In this document: positions 8,955-18,369 of the stretch, one piece after another
Position numbering within the stretch: the first letter of the stretch is position 1
Layout of the letters: the number at the start of each line of letters is the position of its first letter
NCBI RefSeq assembly: GCF_014250675.1
Contig: NZ_JACHTG010000004.1
Location: forward strand, 1,303,501 to 1,367,500
Origin: Cetobacterium sp. 8H
GTDB taxonomy: Bacteria; Fusobacteriota; Fusobacteriia; Fusobacteriales; Fusobacteriaceae
Direction: 5' to 3'
DNA: 64,000 nt
Notes under the pieces: generated by a model
Database searches by the model: none
The model's input: only the letters and a program-made list of their open reading frames with translations
What the model was told of the DNA's origin: nothing
Made by a program: the position numbers and the translations under genes

Positions 8955-9803
8955 ATGTCGTTGAAAGCTAGAATTAATAGGATAATAAAATTTTCAAATG
9001 TTGATGGTCCTGGAAATAGAATGGCTATATTCTTTCAAAAATGTAATTTTAATTGTGAATATTGCCATAATCCAGAAACTATAAAATCTTGTATTCATTG
9101 TGGAAAATGTGTTGAATTTTGTAAATCTGGAGCTTTAGAAAAAGTTGATGGAATTATAAAATGGGATAAAACAAAATGTTGCGAGTGTGATCAGTGTATA
9201 AAAAATTGTTCAATAGATTCTTCGCCTAAAACATTAGAATATTCTGTTGAAGATGTTATAGAAGAGATTGATAAGGTTAAATTTTTTATAAAAGGAATAA
9301 CTGTAAGTGGTGGAGAAAGTTCTTTAAGTTTTGAATTTATAACTCTTCTATTTAAAAGAGTTAAAGAGTTATGGCCACATTTAACATGTTTTGTAGATAC
9401 AAATGGTGGAGTAGATTTTCAACTAGAAATCTATAAAGAGTTTGTAGAGATAACAGATGCATTTATGTTAGATGTAAAGGCTTGGGATCTTAAAGAGCAC
9501 ATAGAGCTTACTGGAGTTAGCAATGAAAATGTAATAAAAAATTTAATTTATTTAGAGAGAATAGATAAACTTTTTGAAGTGAGAACAGTTGTTGTAAAAG
9601 ATATTTTAAACAACATATTAACGGTAGAAAATGTATCTAAAATAATTTCAAATAAATATATAAGATATAAAATTATAAAATATAGACCGTTTGGAGTTAG
9701 AGCAGATAAAATAGAAAAATTAAAAAGTCCTTCACAAGAGGAGCAAGAAAATTTAGAAAAACTAGCAAATAATTTAAATGTAAAGAGCACCCTAATAATT
9801 TAG
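8955..9803 (+). CDS. yjjW: YjjW family glycyl-radical enzyme activating protein (radical SAM)
   Basis: The 282-residue protein activates its partner by making a glycyl radical. The radical-SAM cluster cysteines CNFNCEYC lie near residues 29-36. Next comes an inserted ferredoxin-like domain with two cysteine groups (CIHCGKCVEFC and CCECDQCIKNC, about residues 46-86), as in activases of the larger glycyl-radical enzymes. VSGGESSLS near 121 is the SAM-binding GGE motif. It starts one base after the yjjI stop. The intrinsic terminator that ends the operon overlaps the last codons and stop of this gene. Confidence 0.9.
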   Translation: MSLKARINRIIKFSNVDGPGNRMAIFFQKCNFNCEYCHNPETIKSCIHCGKCVEFCKSGALEKVDGIIKWDKTKCCECDQCIKNCSIDSSPKTLEYSVEDVIEEIDKVKFFIKGITVSGGESSLSFEFITLLFKRVKELWPHLTCFVDTNGGVDFQLEIYKEFVEITDAFMLDVKAWDLKEHIELTGVSNENVIKNLIYLERIDKLFEVRTVVVKDILNNILTVENVSKIISNKYIRYKIIKYRPFGVRADKIEKLKSPSQEEQENLEKLANNLNVKSTLII

Positions 9804-9815
9804 GATGCTCTTTTT
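9782..9815. terminator. Bidirectional terminator overlapping the end of yjjW
   Basis: The stem AAAGAGCA/TGCTCTTT (9782-9789, 9806-9813) continues through one mismatch into CCTAA/TTAGG, and a T run follows on the plus strand. The yjjW stop (9801-9803) is inside the hairpin, and fplA converges from the other side. Confidence 0.85.
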
Positions 9816-12098
9816 TTAATCAAATTTATATCCAACACTGAATTGGAATAGATACTCATGAGAGTTTTGAGCTTTAGATACGTTGAATTTAATAGGGCCA
9901 ATTAAACTTTGATAATTTAAGCTCAGACCCGTACCTTGAGAATAATCCTCCCAAAGAATTGTGTCTCGTTGATCGTTAAAATTCTCATCTAAATACTTAT
10001 ATGTAGCTATATCCCAATTTAAACTAAGGTATAAATTTTCAATAAGTTTGTGTTGTACACCTAAGCTAACTCCAAAAAGTGAAGAAAGATATTTCTCTTG
10101 AAAATGATATCCATTAAAAGAAAATTCATTTTGAGATAAATTATCTGAAATTCCACCTAGTTTTATGTATTTATCAGGAAGCACATCCTCTCCACTAACA
10201 TTTCCACCAAAAAGTTTAGATGTAAAGCTTGTATTAGGACTAATAGGGATGTAACCTGATACGAGGTAACTAGAAAGTAGGAAGTTAAGATTATCTTTAC
10301 CTAAATTTCCACCCCATCTTTGATATAAATCACCTTTAGAACCACTGGTAGGAAAAGCTACCGAGTTCGTTTTATCCCAATTGACGTTAAAGAAAATGTC
10401 TCCATAACTTTTAGAATATTCAATTTCAGAATCAAAAATACTTTTTATTTCAGGATCTAAAGAGCTGTAGTTTAAAGAAGCTCCATATGAAAATAAAAAT
10501 AGATTCGAATATTGAGTGACAAAAGCACCTTCTAGTTTGACAACACTACTCTTGTAGCTTCCAATTTTATCTTTGTTATGGTAAACAAAAAATGGATTTT
10601 CATTGTAGCTTAGGCTAGTTAAAATACCAATCTTATTAGATACACCATAGTAAGAGAAATTCTTTAAATCAAGACCTAAATAATCCCCAAAAGTTGCTTC
10701 AATAGTTGAAAGACTTCCTATTTTTCCAGAAGAACTGATATCGGTTCCTATAGAGAAGGTTGTTCCATAATCTGTTTGATAATCAAAACCTAAACCAATA
10801 ACATTAGTTGGATTTTCCTCTATCTGTAAATTTAGAGTATTCTCATTAAAAGTATAATAAATTTTATTTACAAAGTTTAAACTATAAGCTTTTAACATTA
10901 AATCTTCTAGATTATCCGGACTTATATTTTTTCCTAGAGAATCAGAAAATACAGTTTTTACAATCTCTTTATGATTTGGATTTTGAGATTGACTCGATAT
11001 AGAAACTTTTTCTAGCGTAAAGTTTTTTTTGAAATTTTGTCTTTTAGAATTAGAAAGTTTATCAGGTCCAAAAGCTAAAATTTTAGAAATAGCTTTTTCT
11101 GCAGCAGCTTCACCTGAAAGCTCAATCTCTTTAAAATCTTTAAAATCTGTAGTTTTATATGTAGAAACATCCGGAGTTATTAATATTGTAGCGAGATCTC
11201 TTTGTTGTTTTGTAGAGCTTGTACTTTGAATAGCAACAATTTGATCGGCAACACTAAGAATATCATAATCATCTTTTTTTTGAAGAGATGTTCCTACATC
11301 AACTCCAATAACAACATCTGCGCCTAGATTAAAGGCATCTTCAACAGGTAAATTACGAGACAATAGTCCATCTACATAATAAGTGTCACCGATTTTAACT
11401 GGATCGAATATAGTAGGAATAGAGATACTAGCTGTGATAACTTTAGCTAAATCCCCACTATTAAAAGCTTTAGATTTTCCAGTATTAAGGTCAGTAGCAA
11501 TTATTTGAAGAGGAATTGGAAGCTTGTTAAAATCTTTTATATTTTCAGCATTCCAAAGTAAATTTTTAAGTTTTAAATATATTCTTTGAGTATTTTTTAG
11601 ACCTTTTGGCAATGCAAAATTTAAAGAATCATCATATTTTAAAGAAAGATTATAGTTTTTCATAAGTGACCTTTGATCAATCGAAATGTCAGCTTGATTG
11701 GGACTGTCATTAAATGTATCTTGCCAGTTAATATCTAGAACTAATTTTTCAATTTGGTCTGGAGAATATCCAACAGAATAAAGTGCTCCGATTAAAGCTC
11801 CCATACTAGTACCTGTAATATAATCAACTTTTATATTATTTTTTTCTAAAGTTTTTAAAACACCAATATGTGCAAATCCCTTTGCGCCACCCCCACTTAA
11901 CACCAGCCCTATTTTAGGTTGCTTTGTTGGTTTTTTAAATTTTTCAACTTTTTGTTTTTCTAAATTCTTAATCTTTTTTTCCAACTGTTTTATCTGATTT
12001 TTTAGCTTTTGAATCTCTAAATCTTCATAAGATTCACTTGAAAAAGAAAAAAAGAAAATACAGAAAAAAATAGAGATTATATTTAAATATCTTTTCAT
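9816..12098 (-). CDS. fplA: Type Vd autotransporter phospholipase (FplA-like patatin)
   Basis: The 760-residue protein matches in architecture the Fusobacterium FplA and Pseudomonas PlpD type Vd autotransporters: a secretion signal (about residues 1-20), a charged coiled-coil linker rich in Lys/Glu (24-60), a patatin lipase domain, a POTRA-like domain and a BamA-like 16-strand barrel. The oxyanion motif GGGAKG is near residue 69, the nucleophile motif GTSMG near 96 and the catalytic aspartate in VDGLLSRN near 243. The C-terminus ends QFSVGYKFD, a barrel-type end. It should be a surface phospholipase A. The ATG overlaps the aroA stop by four bases (ATGA), an odd pairing of a surface enzyme with a shikimate enzyme. 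Confidence 0.92.
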   Translation of the reverse strand: MKRYLNIISIFFCIFFFSFSSESYEDLEIQKLKNQIKQLEKKIKNLEKQKVEKFKKPTKQPKIGLVLSGGGAKGFAHIGVLKTLEKNNIKVDYITGTSMGALIGALYSVGYSPDQIEKLVLDINWQDTFNDSPNQADISIDQRSLMKNYNLSLKYDDSLNFALPKGLKNTQRIYLKLKNLLWNAENIKDFNKLPIPLQIIATDLNTGKSKAFNSGDLAKVITASISIPTIFDPVKIGDTYYVDGLLSRNLPVEDAFNLGADVVIGVDVGTSLQKKDDYDILSVADQIVAIQSTSSTKQQRDLATILITPDVSTYKTTDFKDFKEIELSGEAAAEKAISKILAFGPDKLSNSKRQNFKKNFTLEKVSISSQSQNPNHKEIVKTVFSDSLGKNISPDNLEDLMLKAYSLNFVNKIYYTFNENTLNLQIEENPTNVIGLGFDYQTDYGTTFSIGTDISSSGKIGSLSTIEATFGDYLGLDLKNFSYYGVSNKIGILTSLSYNENPFFVYHNKDKIGSYKSSVVKLEGAFVTQYSNLFLFSYGASLNYSSLDPEIKSIFDSEIEYSKSYGDIFFNVNWDKTNSVAFPTSGSKGDLYQRWGGNLGKDNLNFLLSSYLVSGYIPISPNTSFTSKLFGGNVSGEDVLPDKYIKLGGISDNLSQNEFSFNGYHFQEKYLSSLFGVSLGVQHKLIENLYLSLNWDIATYKYLDENFNDQRDTILWEDYSQGTGLSLNYQSLIGPIKFNVSKAQNSHEYLFQFSVGYKFD

Positions 12099-13384
12099 TT
12101 AAAATCCTCCCCGTAAATTTTAGAGAATTCGTTGAAAAAGTTAGGGAATGTTTTAGAAACACATTCAGGATTTAATATCTTTATATTTGGAACTCTGAGT
12201 CCAATTAGAGATAAAGACATAGCCATCCGATGGTCGTCATATGTTTCTAAACTATTGCCGATGTAGTTATCTAAAGACTTTGGAATAATTTCAAACCCGT
12301 CTTGGAATTCTAAAAAGCTACCATTTAGTTTTAAAATTTCATTTTTTAAAGCAGAGATACGATCAGTTTCTTTAATTCTCATATTTTCAACATCCCAAAC
12401 TTTTGTTGGAGTCTCTGCAAAAAGAGCAACTGCAGCAAGTGTTTGTGCGACATCAGGAATATCATTCATACTAAGCTCTATTCCAGGATATTTGTCTATC
12501 CCTTCAATTGTAATTGAAGTTTCTGAAAATTCTAAGATCTTTAATCCCATCTGCACGAGAACATCTAAAAATTTAGAGTCTCCTTGAATACTTTTTTTAA
12601 AGAAGTTATTGAGGGTAATTTTAGAGTTAGAGATTAAAGCCATAGCAAGAAAGTAAGATGCAGAAGACATATCTCCTTCGATGATATAGCTATTAACTTT
12701 ATAATCCGAAGGATGTATTAATACACTATCTTCATTTTTTTCAAATTGGGCTCCAAAATCTTTCATCATAGATAAAGTCATATCAATGTATGGTTTAGAA
12801 ACAATTCTTCCGATAAATTTAATTTCAATAGATTTTTTAAAATTAGGTGCTGCCATAAGTATAGATGAAATATACTGGCTACTTTTACTTCCATCAATCT
12901 CTACAAAAGTACAGTTAATGCCGGAAGCTTGAATTTCAATAGGCGGATATCCAATTTTTTCTAAATATTTAACTTTCACTCCTAGTTGTGTTAAAGAGTC
13001 AACTAAGTCTTTGATAGGTCTTTCATTCATCCTTTCATTTCCATAGAGAATGGCATTTCCAGATCCTGTTGCTATGTAAGATGCCAGAAATCTCATAGCG
13101 GTTCCTGCATTTCCAACATATAGTTTAAGATCTTTAAAATGAGGATTTTTATTCCCTGTAATTTTTAGAGTGTTCTCTTTTTTATTTAAGTCTATAGTAT
13201 TACCAAGTTGTTTTAATGCTTCTATCATATATATTGTATCGTCACTCAAAAGTATGTTTTTTAAAAAAACAGTTTCTCCAGAAAGAGCTGAAAGAATAAG
13301 TGCACGATTAGTAATAGATTTAGAACCAGGTATATCAACAGTCACAGTAAAATTTGATTTTGGTATGGGTTCAAAAAAATTCAT
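12095..13384 (-). CDS. aroA: 3-phosphoshikimate 1-carboxyvinyltransferase (EPSP synthase)
   Basis: AroA transfers enolpyruvate from PEP to shikimate-3-phosphate in chorismate synthesis. Visible motifs are PGSKSITNRAL near residue 20 (shikimate phosphate and PEP binding), the GNAGTAMRF segment near 92, RPIKDL near 122 and the late DHRMAMS near 390. No other aro gene is adjacent. A longer reading begins at TTG 13396, but that codon follows the AGGAG directly with no spacer, so I use the ATG at 13384, which gives 429 residues and starts MNFFEPIP. It is translationally coupled to the phospholipase gene downstream. Confidence 0.94.
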   Translation of the reverse strand: MNFFEPIPKSNFTVTVDIPGSKSITNRALILSALSGETVFLKNILLSDDTIYMIEALKQLGNTIDLNKKENTLKITGNKNPHFKDLKLYVGNAGTAMRFLASYIATGSGNAILYGNERMNERPIKDLVDSLTQLGVKVKYLEKIGYPPIEIQASGINCTFVEIDGSKSSQYISSILMAAPNFKKSIEIKFIGRIVSKPYIDMTLSMMKDFGAQFEKNEDSVLIHPSDYKVNSYIIEGDMSSASYFLAMALISNSKITLNNFFKKSIQGDSKFLDVLVQMGLKILEFSETSITIEGIDKYPGIELSMNDIPDVAQTLAAVALFAETPTKVWDVENMRIKETDRISALKNEILKLNGSFLEFQDGFEIIPKSLDNYIGNSLETYDDHRMAMSLSLIGLRVPNIKILNPECVSKTFPNFFNEFSKIYGEDFK

Positions 13385-13421
13385 TAAAAATTTCAACTCC
13401 TTTTAAATTTTAGCTATTTAA

Positions 13422-13451
13422 ATTATATCAATTTTTCTAGTAAAAATACAA
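13422..13451 (-). promoter_or_regulatory. Sigma-70 promoter of aroA-fplA
   Basis: On the minus strand TTGTAT (13446-13451) and TATAAT (13422-13427) are separated by 18 bases, about 38 bases upstream of the aroA ATG. It lies back to back with the DUF896/asnS promoter. Confidence 0.6.
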
Positions 13452-13456
13452 CCAAA

Positions 13457-13485
13457 TTGACAAAAAGTTAAATAAACGGTATAAT
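13457..13485 (+). promoter_or_regulatory. Consensus sigma-70 promoter of the DUF896-asnS operon
   Basis: Perfect TTGACA (13457-13462), a 17-base spacer and perfect TATAAT (13480-13485). A small palindrome, CTATAT-N4-ATATAG, follows in the leader before the TTTGGAGG ribosome site of the first gene. Confidence 0.88.
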
Positions 13486-13536
13486 TACCCTAAAAGTTTA
13501 ATAAGGCTATATCATAATATAGTTTGGAGGAAACAA

Positions 13537-13722
13537 ATGGAAATGAAAGACATCATAGAAATGGTAAACTATTTTTCAGCTACGGCAAGAAAAAGAGAGT
13601 TAACACCAGAAGAACAGCTTGAAAGAGCTAGGTATAGAAAGATGTATTTAGAGCAGTTTAAAGCACAAGTTAAACAAAAATTAGATTCTATAGAAATTGT
13701 AGACGAAAATAAAATGATATAG
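13537..13722 (+). CDS. DUF896 family small protein (YnzC-like)
   Basis: This 61-residue protein has the DUF896 pattern of Bacillus YnzC: two helices, with the first containing [17 protein letters not shown], the [19 protein letters not shown] core, and a tail ending VDENKMI. Family members are small helical proteins of unclear role; in Bacillus relatives have been linked to the SOS response, which nothing here supports. It has a strong ribosome site (TTTGGAGG) and is the first gene of the asnS operon, 14 bases upstream of it. Confidence 0.85.
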   Translation: MEMKDIIEMVNYFSATARKRELTPEEQLERARYRKMYLEQFKAQVKQKLDSIEIVDENKMI

Positions 13723-13736
13723 GGGGCCACCAAATA

Positions 13737-15125
13737 ATGAAACAAGTAGTAAAGTCTCTTTATAGAGAAACGGAAAAGTATTTAGAAACAGAAGTAGTGC
13801 TATCTGGATGGGTAAAGAAAATAAGATCGCAGAAAAACTTTGGATTTATAGAACTTAATGATGGAAGTTTTTTCAAAGGAGTTCAAATCGTATTTGATAC
13901 AAATTTAGAAAATTTTGATGAAGTTTCAAGACTTTCAATATCATCTTCTATTATCGTAAAAGGAAAAGTTATAAAATCTCTAGGTGCTGGACAAACATTT
14001 GAAATCCAAGCTAAAGAGATAGAGATATTCCAAAAAGCGGATTTAGACTATCCGTTACAAAATAAAAGACATTCATTTGAGTTTTTAAGAACAATAGCTC
14101 ATTTAAGACCAAGAACAAACACATTCTCAGCAGTATTTAGAGTTAGATCAGTACTAGCTTATGCTATTCATAAATTCTTCCAAGAGAACGGATTTGTTTA
14201 CACTCATACTCCAATAATAACAGGATCTGACTGTGAAGGTGCAGGAGAGATGTTTAGAGTTACAACTTTAGATTTAAACAATGTACCAAAAACAGATGAA
14301 GGAAAAGTAGATACATCTAAAGATTTCTTTGGAAAAGAGACTAACTTAACTGTAAGTGGACAATTAAATGGAGAGACTTATTGTTCTGCATTCAGAAACA
14401 TATATACATTTGGACCAACTTTTAGAGCTGAGCAATCAAACACTTCAAGACATGCTGCTGAGTTCTGGATGATAGAGCCAGAAATAGCATTTGCTGATTT
14501 AGAGGCTAACATGGATTTAGCTGAGGCAATGGTTAAATATATCATAAAATATGTTATGGACGAGTGCCCTGAAGAGATGGAATTTTTCAACCAGTTTATA
14601 GAAAAAGGATTATTTGACAAGTTAAATATTGTTTTAAATAGCGACTTTGGAAAAGTTACTTATACAGAAGCTATCGATATATTATTAAAGGCAGATAAAA
14701 AGTTTGATTACCCAGTTTCATGGGGAATTGACCTTCAGAGTGAGCATGAGAGATACTTATCGGAAGAGCACTTTAAAAGACCAGTATTCGTAACAGACTA
14801 TCCAAAAGAAATAAAAGCTTTCTATATGAAGCTTAGTCAAGATGAAAAGACTGTAAGAGCTATGGATTTATTAGCACCAGGAATAGGTGAAATAATTGGT
14901 GGATCTCAAAGAGAAGACGATATCGAAATTTTAGAGAGAAGAATGGCTGAGGTAGGATTAAATAAGGAAGATTATGGATTCTATTTAGATTTAAGAAGAT
15001 TTGGAAGCTTCCCACACTCAGGATATGGATTAGGATTTGAAAGAATGTTAATGTACATAACAGGAATTACAAACATAAGAGACGTAATACCATTCCCAAG
15101 AACTCCTAACAATGCAGAATTTTAA
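13737..15125 (+). CDS. asnS: Asparaginyl-tRNA synthetase
   Basis: AsnS charges tRNA-Asn. The 462-residue class IIb enzyme has the N-terminal OB-fold anticodon-binding domain (about residues 1-110, [13 protein letters not shown] near 21), motif 2 around [21 protein letters not shown] (about 224-244) and motif 3 in [15 protein letters not shown] near 430, ending in the family tail [12 protein letters not shown]. Having asparagine rather than aspartate specificity is supported by the [13 protein letters not shown] segment near 160. It is followed by an esterase gene 19 bases downstream. Confidence 0.97.
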   Translation: MKQVVKSLYRETEKYLETEVVLSGWVKKIRSQKNFGFIELNDGSFFKGVQIVFDTNLENFDEVSRLSISSSIIVKGKVIKSLGAGQTFEIQAKEIEIFQKADLDYPLQNKRHSFEFLRTIAHLRPRTNTFSAVFRVRSVLAYAIHKFFQENGFVYTHTPIITGSDCEGAGEMFRVTTLDLNNVPKTDEGKVDTSKDFFGKETNLTVSGQLNGETYCSAFRNIYTFGPTFRAEQSNTSRHAAEFWMIEPEIAFADLEANMDLAEAMVKYIIKYVMDECPEEMEFFNQFIEKGLFDKLNIVLNSDFGKVTYTEAIDILLKADKKFDYPVSWGIDLQSEHERYLSEEHFKRPVFVTDYPKEIKAFYMKLSQDEKTVRAMDLLAPGIGEIIGGSQREDDIEILERRMAEVGLNKEDYGFYLDLRRFGSFPHSGYGLGFERMLMYITGITNIRDVIPFPRTPNNAEF

Positions 15126-15144
15126 TTCTTAAGAAGGCGGAGAT

Positions 15145-16170
15145 ATGATAATTAAGATACTAGTTTTTCTAGTAGTTCTTGCAATAATATTTTATTTTTT
15201 GACTTATCCATATAATTTTAAATTAAACAGAAAATTAAAAAGAGTCTTAAATTTTTCAGAGGTTGAAAAAATTCCTGAAAAAAAAGTAAAATATTTAGAT
15301 TTTTCAGAAGAACAGTTGGACGAACGATTAGTTTTAGAAGAAAAATTTTACAAAAGTACATATACAGATGAAATAATGAGATATTTAGTCTTAAAACCAA
15401 GAGAGTTGAAAGGGACACCTTTGTGCCTAGTTCTATGCCATGGAATAAGAGATAAAGCTGAGGACTGGATACACAAAGCAAAACTTAGAGAAAATTATTT
15501 GACACTAAAAGAAAAAGGAAGAGTGGAGGATATAATCTTTATTCTTCCTGATTCAGGTTACCGAGGAGAAAGTTGGTATACTAACTTTTATAAAGATAAC
15601 AATCATAGATACGAAGAGTTTTTTTCAAAGAACTTAACAACTTTAATAAAAGAAAAATATCCTGATTCACCAAAAGGAATTGGAGGTTTTTCTATGGGAG
15701 GCTATGGAGCCTTGAAAATAGGGTTGAAAAACCTAGATTCTTACGATGTTGTAGGAAGTTTTTCAGGAGCGATCAGTCTTATAAGAATGAGTATCAATAG
15801 AAGAGTAATGAGAATTTTTAGATACTTGTATGTTCCAAGATTTTTATTTAATGATGTAAATAAGGCTCATTTTGTTAAAGTCTTTAGCCCATGGGGATAT
15901 AAGATATTGAAAAATGATCCATATAGCATGATAAAAAAAATGGACCCGAATAAATTTAAAAACAAAAAGTTTTATCTTAGTGTTGGCTCTGAAGACAAAA
16001 AACCATACTTGATGTTTCAGCAATGGCTAGATGTAGTAGGTAGAGCTAAAAAATATAATTTAGATTTTAGAGGGAAAATATACGAAAATGAATATCATAC
16101 TTGGGAATATATTTCCAAAGATATATATAATTTTTTAATATTTTTTACAGATGAGACTAAAAAGAGGTAA
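15145..16170 (+). CDS. Membrane-anchored alpha/beta hydrolase (esterase D-like)
   Basis: The 341-residue protein has an N-terminal hydrophobic segment (residues 2-22) that should anchor it or export it, then an alpha/beta hydrolase domain of the putative esterase family. CHGIRD near 104 is the oxyanion region, GGFSMGGYGALK near 183 holds the nucleophile serine in GxSxG, an acid is probably in SVGSEDKKP near 283, and EYHTWEY near 316 supplies the histidine. The substrate is unknown. A small lipoprotein gene follows after five bases, so both may act at the cell envelope. Confidence 0.8.
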   Translation: MIIKILVFLVVLAIIFYFLTYPYNFKLNRKLKRVLNFSEVEKIPEKKVKYLDFSEEQLDERLVLEEKFYKSTYTDEIMRYLVLKPRELKGTPLCLVLCHGIRDKAEDWIHKAKLRENYLTLKEKGRVEDIIFILPDSGYRGESWYTNFYKDNNHRYEEFFSKNLTTLIKEKYPDSPKGIGGFSMGGYGALKIGLKNLDSYDVVGSFSGAISLIRMSINRRVMRIFRYLYVPRFLFNDVNKAHFVKVFSPWGYKILKNDPYSMIKKMDPNKFKNKKFYLSVGSEDKKPYLMFQQWLDVVGRAKKYNLDFRGKIYENEYHTWEYISKDIYNFLIFFTDETKKR

Positions 16171-16175
16171 TAATT

Positions 16176-16442
16176 ATGAAAAAATATCTTCTGTTCTCAA
16201 TTATGATAATATTTTCTGGGTGTATATCTTTAGGGGTTAAAGGTGAGTATAAAAGTTATCAAAGTGATTTTTATAAGTTAGTTTCTAAGCCCTTTAAAGA
16301 GCAAGAAAGACAAGAGCTAGAAAATCAGTTTCAGAAATTGAGAAATAAAATTAATAAGGGCAATTATTCAAAAAGTGAAAAAACCGCTTTAAACAAAGAT
16401 ATAGATTATTATTTAATGATTTTAGAGGATTTGAAAGATTAA
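16176..16442 (+). CDS. Small lipoprotein of unknown function
   Basis: This 88-residue protein has a short basic start, a hydrophobic stretch and a lipobox FSGC with the lipidated cysteine at about residue 16. The mature part (about 72 residues) is charged and probably helical, with repeated Lys/Glu. I recognise no family. It ends the asnS operon just before a terminator and lies five bases after the membrane-anchored esterase, so a partnership at the envelope is possible but only inferred. Confidence 0.7.
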   Translation: MKKYLLFSIMIIFSGCISLGVKGEYKSYQSDFYKLVSKPFKEQERQELENQFQKLRNKINKGNYSKSEKTALNKDIDYYLMILEDLKD

Positions 16443-16481
16443 AAAAAGCTTAGATAGTTGATTTAACTATCTAAGCTTTTT
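16443..16481. terminator. Bidirectional intrinsic terminator
   Basis: A perfect 17-bp stem (16443-16459 and 16465-16481; core GCTTAGATAGTT) with a five-base loop, flanked by A and T runs, between the converging lipoprotein and ribBA genes. Confidence 0.92.
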
Positions 16482-16490
16482 TATTTGATT

Positions 16491-17696
16491 CTATTTAGAA
16501 TCTATTTTTAAAAAATGATTCATCTTATCTTTTTTAGTTTGTAAATAATAAGAGTTGCAAGAGTTTGCAGGAAACTCGATATGAATACGGTTAGAAATAT
16601 GGATTCCGTATTTTTCAAGATCATCAATTTTTTTAGGATTATTTGTCATAAGATTTACACTTTTAATACCTAATAACTTGATCATCTGTGCAGCCACAGC
16701 AAAATCTCTCAAATCAGGTTCAAATCCTAAAAGAATGTTAGCTTCTACAGTATCCTTTCCTTGAGACTGTAGATTGTAAGCTTTAATCTTATTTAAAAGC
16801 CCAATTCCTCTTCCCTCTTGTCTCATATATAAAAGTACTCCTGAACCATTTTCTACAATATTCTCAAGAGCCTTATCAAGCTGACTTCCACAGTCACATT
16901 TTAAAGACCCAAATGCATCTCCAGTTAAACATTCAGAGTGTACTCTAACCAGAACATCCTCTTTATCTTTAACGTCTCCAAAAACAAGAGCGACATGCTC
17001 TTTAAAATCGATGGTATTAGAAAATCCAACCATTTTAAAAGTCCCGTGCTTAGTTGGTAGAGGAGCATCACAAACCATTTCAGTTTGAAATTCATGAGTT
17101 TTTCTATAGGTAATAAGTTCTTCGATAGTAATAATTTTTAAATCATGTTCTTTACAAAATGATAGAAGATCAGGAACTCTTGCCATTTCTCCATTTTCTT
17201 TAATGATTTCACAGATAACACCACAGCCTTTAAATCCAGCTAATTTAGCTAGGTCAACTGAGGCCTCAGTATGACCAGGTCTTTCAATTACTCCACCATT
17301 TTTCGCTATCAGAGGAAAGATATGGCCAGGTCTTCTAAAGTCTTCAGGTTTAGTAGCTCTAAAGGCTAAATCTTTTATAGTGTTAAAACGGTCAGCAACA
17401 GAAATTCCAGTTGTTGTACCAATGAAAGAATCAACAGATACTGTGAAAGCCGTTTGGTGGTGGTCGCTATTGTTAAAAACCATAGGTGGAAGTCCAAGCT
17501 CTTTTCCTCTTGACTCTTCAATTGGAACACAAACAAGCCCACGACCATATTTAATCATGAAGTTAATATTTTCTTCAGAGATATTTTCTCCAATTCCAAC
17601 TAAGTCTCCTTCATTCTCTCTATCTTCATTGTCTACAACAACTATAAGTTTTCCATTTTTTAAATCTTCTATAGCATCTTCTATTTTATTAAACAT
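16491..17696 (-). CDS. ribBA: Bifunctional DHBP synthase / GTP cyclohydrolase II
   Basis: This 401-residue fusion supplies both precursors of riboflavin. The N-terminal half makes 3,4-dihydroxy-2-butanone 4-phosphate from ribulose 5-phosphate (metal site in DNEDRENEGDL near residue 22; GTTTGISVADR near 93; RPGHTEASVDLA near 137). The C-terminal half opens GTP (zinc cysteines in HSECLTGDAFGSLKCDCGSQ around 254-273; catalytic MRQEGRGIGL near 293). It is the last gene of the rib operon, 16 bases after ribE. Confidence 0.97.
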   Translation of the reverse strand: MFNKIEDAIEDLKNGKLIVVVDNEDRENEGDLVGIGENISEENINFMIKYGRGLVCVPIEESRGKELGLPPMVFNNSDHHQTAFTVSVDSFIGTTTGISVADRFNTIKDLAFRATKPEDFRRPGHIFPLIAKNGGVIERPGHTEASVDLAKLAGFKGCGVICEIIKENGEMARVPDLLSFCKEHDLKIITIEELITYRKTHEFQTEMVCDAPLPTKHGTFKMVGFSNTIDFKEHVALVFGDVKDKEDVLVRVHSECLTGDAFGSLKCDCGSQLDKALENIVENGSGVLLYMRQEGRGIGLLNKIKAYNLQSQGKDTVEANILLGFEPDLRDFAVAAQMIKLLGIKSVNLMTNNPKKIDDLEKYGIHISNRIHIEFPANSCNSYYLQTKKDKMNHFLKIDSK

Positions 17697-17712
17697 TTTT
17701 CCTCCTTAAAAT

Positions 17713-18369
17713 TTAGAAAAATCCATTTTCAGCTAAAAAATTTTTAGAAAGAGCTGATTTAGGTTTTTCATTTGTCGAAATTTTAGATAAAAGCATCTTT
17801 TCAACATATTTTCCAATAAGATCAGTCTCTACATTAATAAAATCTCCTACTTTTTTAGAGCCAAGAGTTATATTTTCTTGAGTGTGTGGAATAATAGAAA
17901 CTGTAAAGTTTGTTTTGGTTAAAGTTGCTACAGTGAGACTTGCTCCATCTAAAGTAACTCTTCCTTTAAAAACAATGTATTTCATAAAATCTTCAGGAAT
18001 TTCAACTGTATATTTTATAGCAAATCCATCATTTTTTATAGAAATTATTTTTCCAAAACAATCCACATCACCTGTAACTAGGTGCCCGCCTAAAAAAGAT
18101 TGAAGTGTAACTGATTTTTCTAGATTAACAAGATCTCCTATTTTTAGAAATTTCAAAGTTGAAACATTAAGAGACTCATTCATAATATTAGCGGTGAAAC
18201 TATTTGAAGTAACCTGAGTAACTGTTAAACAGACACCATTTGTAGCTATACTATCTCCAATACTTGCATTTTTAATAACTTTATTACAATTAATTTTGAT
18301 ATTAGCTCCCTGATGAGTAGTATCAATAGAGACAACTTTACCTAACTCTTCAACTAAACCGGTAAACAT
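17713..18369 (-). CDS. ribE: Riboflavin synthase, alpha chain
   Basis: RibE dismutates two molecules of dimethyl-ribityllumazine into riboflavin. The 218-residue protein starts with the diagnostic MFTGLVEELGKV and contains the two tandem lumazine-binding repeats (SIGDSIATNGVCLTV near 36 in the first, FKGRVTLDGASLTV near 132 in the second) with GGHLVTGDVD between them. Its start overlaps the end of ribD by 16 bases, and its ribosome site lies within ribD. Confidence 0.96.
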   Translation of the reverse strand: MFTGLVEELGKVVSIDTTHQGANIKINCNKVIKNASIGDSIATNGVCLTVTQVTSNSFTANIMNESLNVSTLKFLKIGDLVNLEKSVTLQSFLGGHLVTGDVDCFGKIISIKNDGFAIKYTVEIPEDFMKYIVFKGRVTLDGASLTVATLTKTNFTVSIIPHTQENITLGSKKVGDFINVETDLIGKYVEKMLLSKISTNEKPKSALSKNFLAENGFF

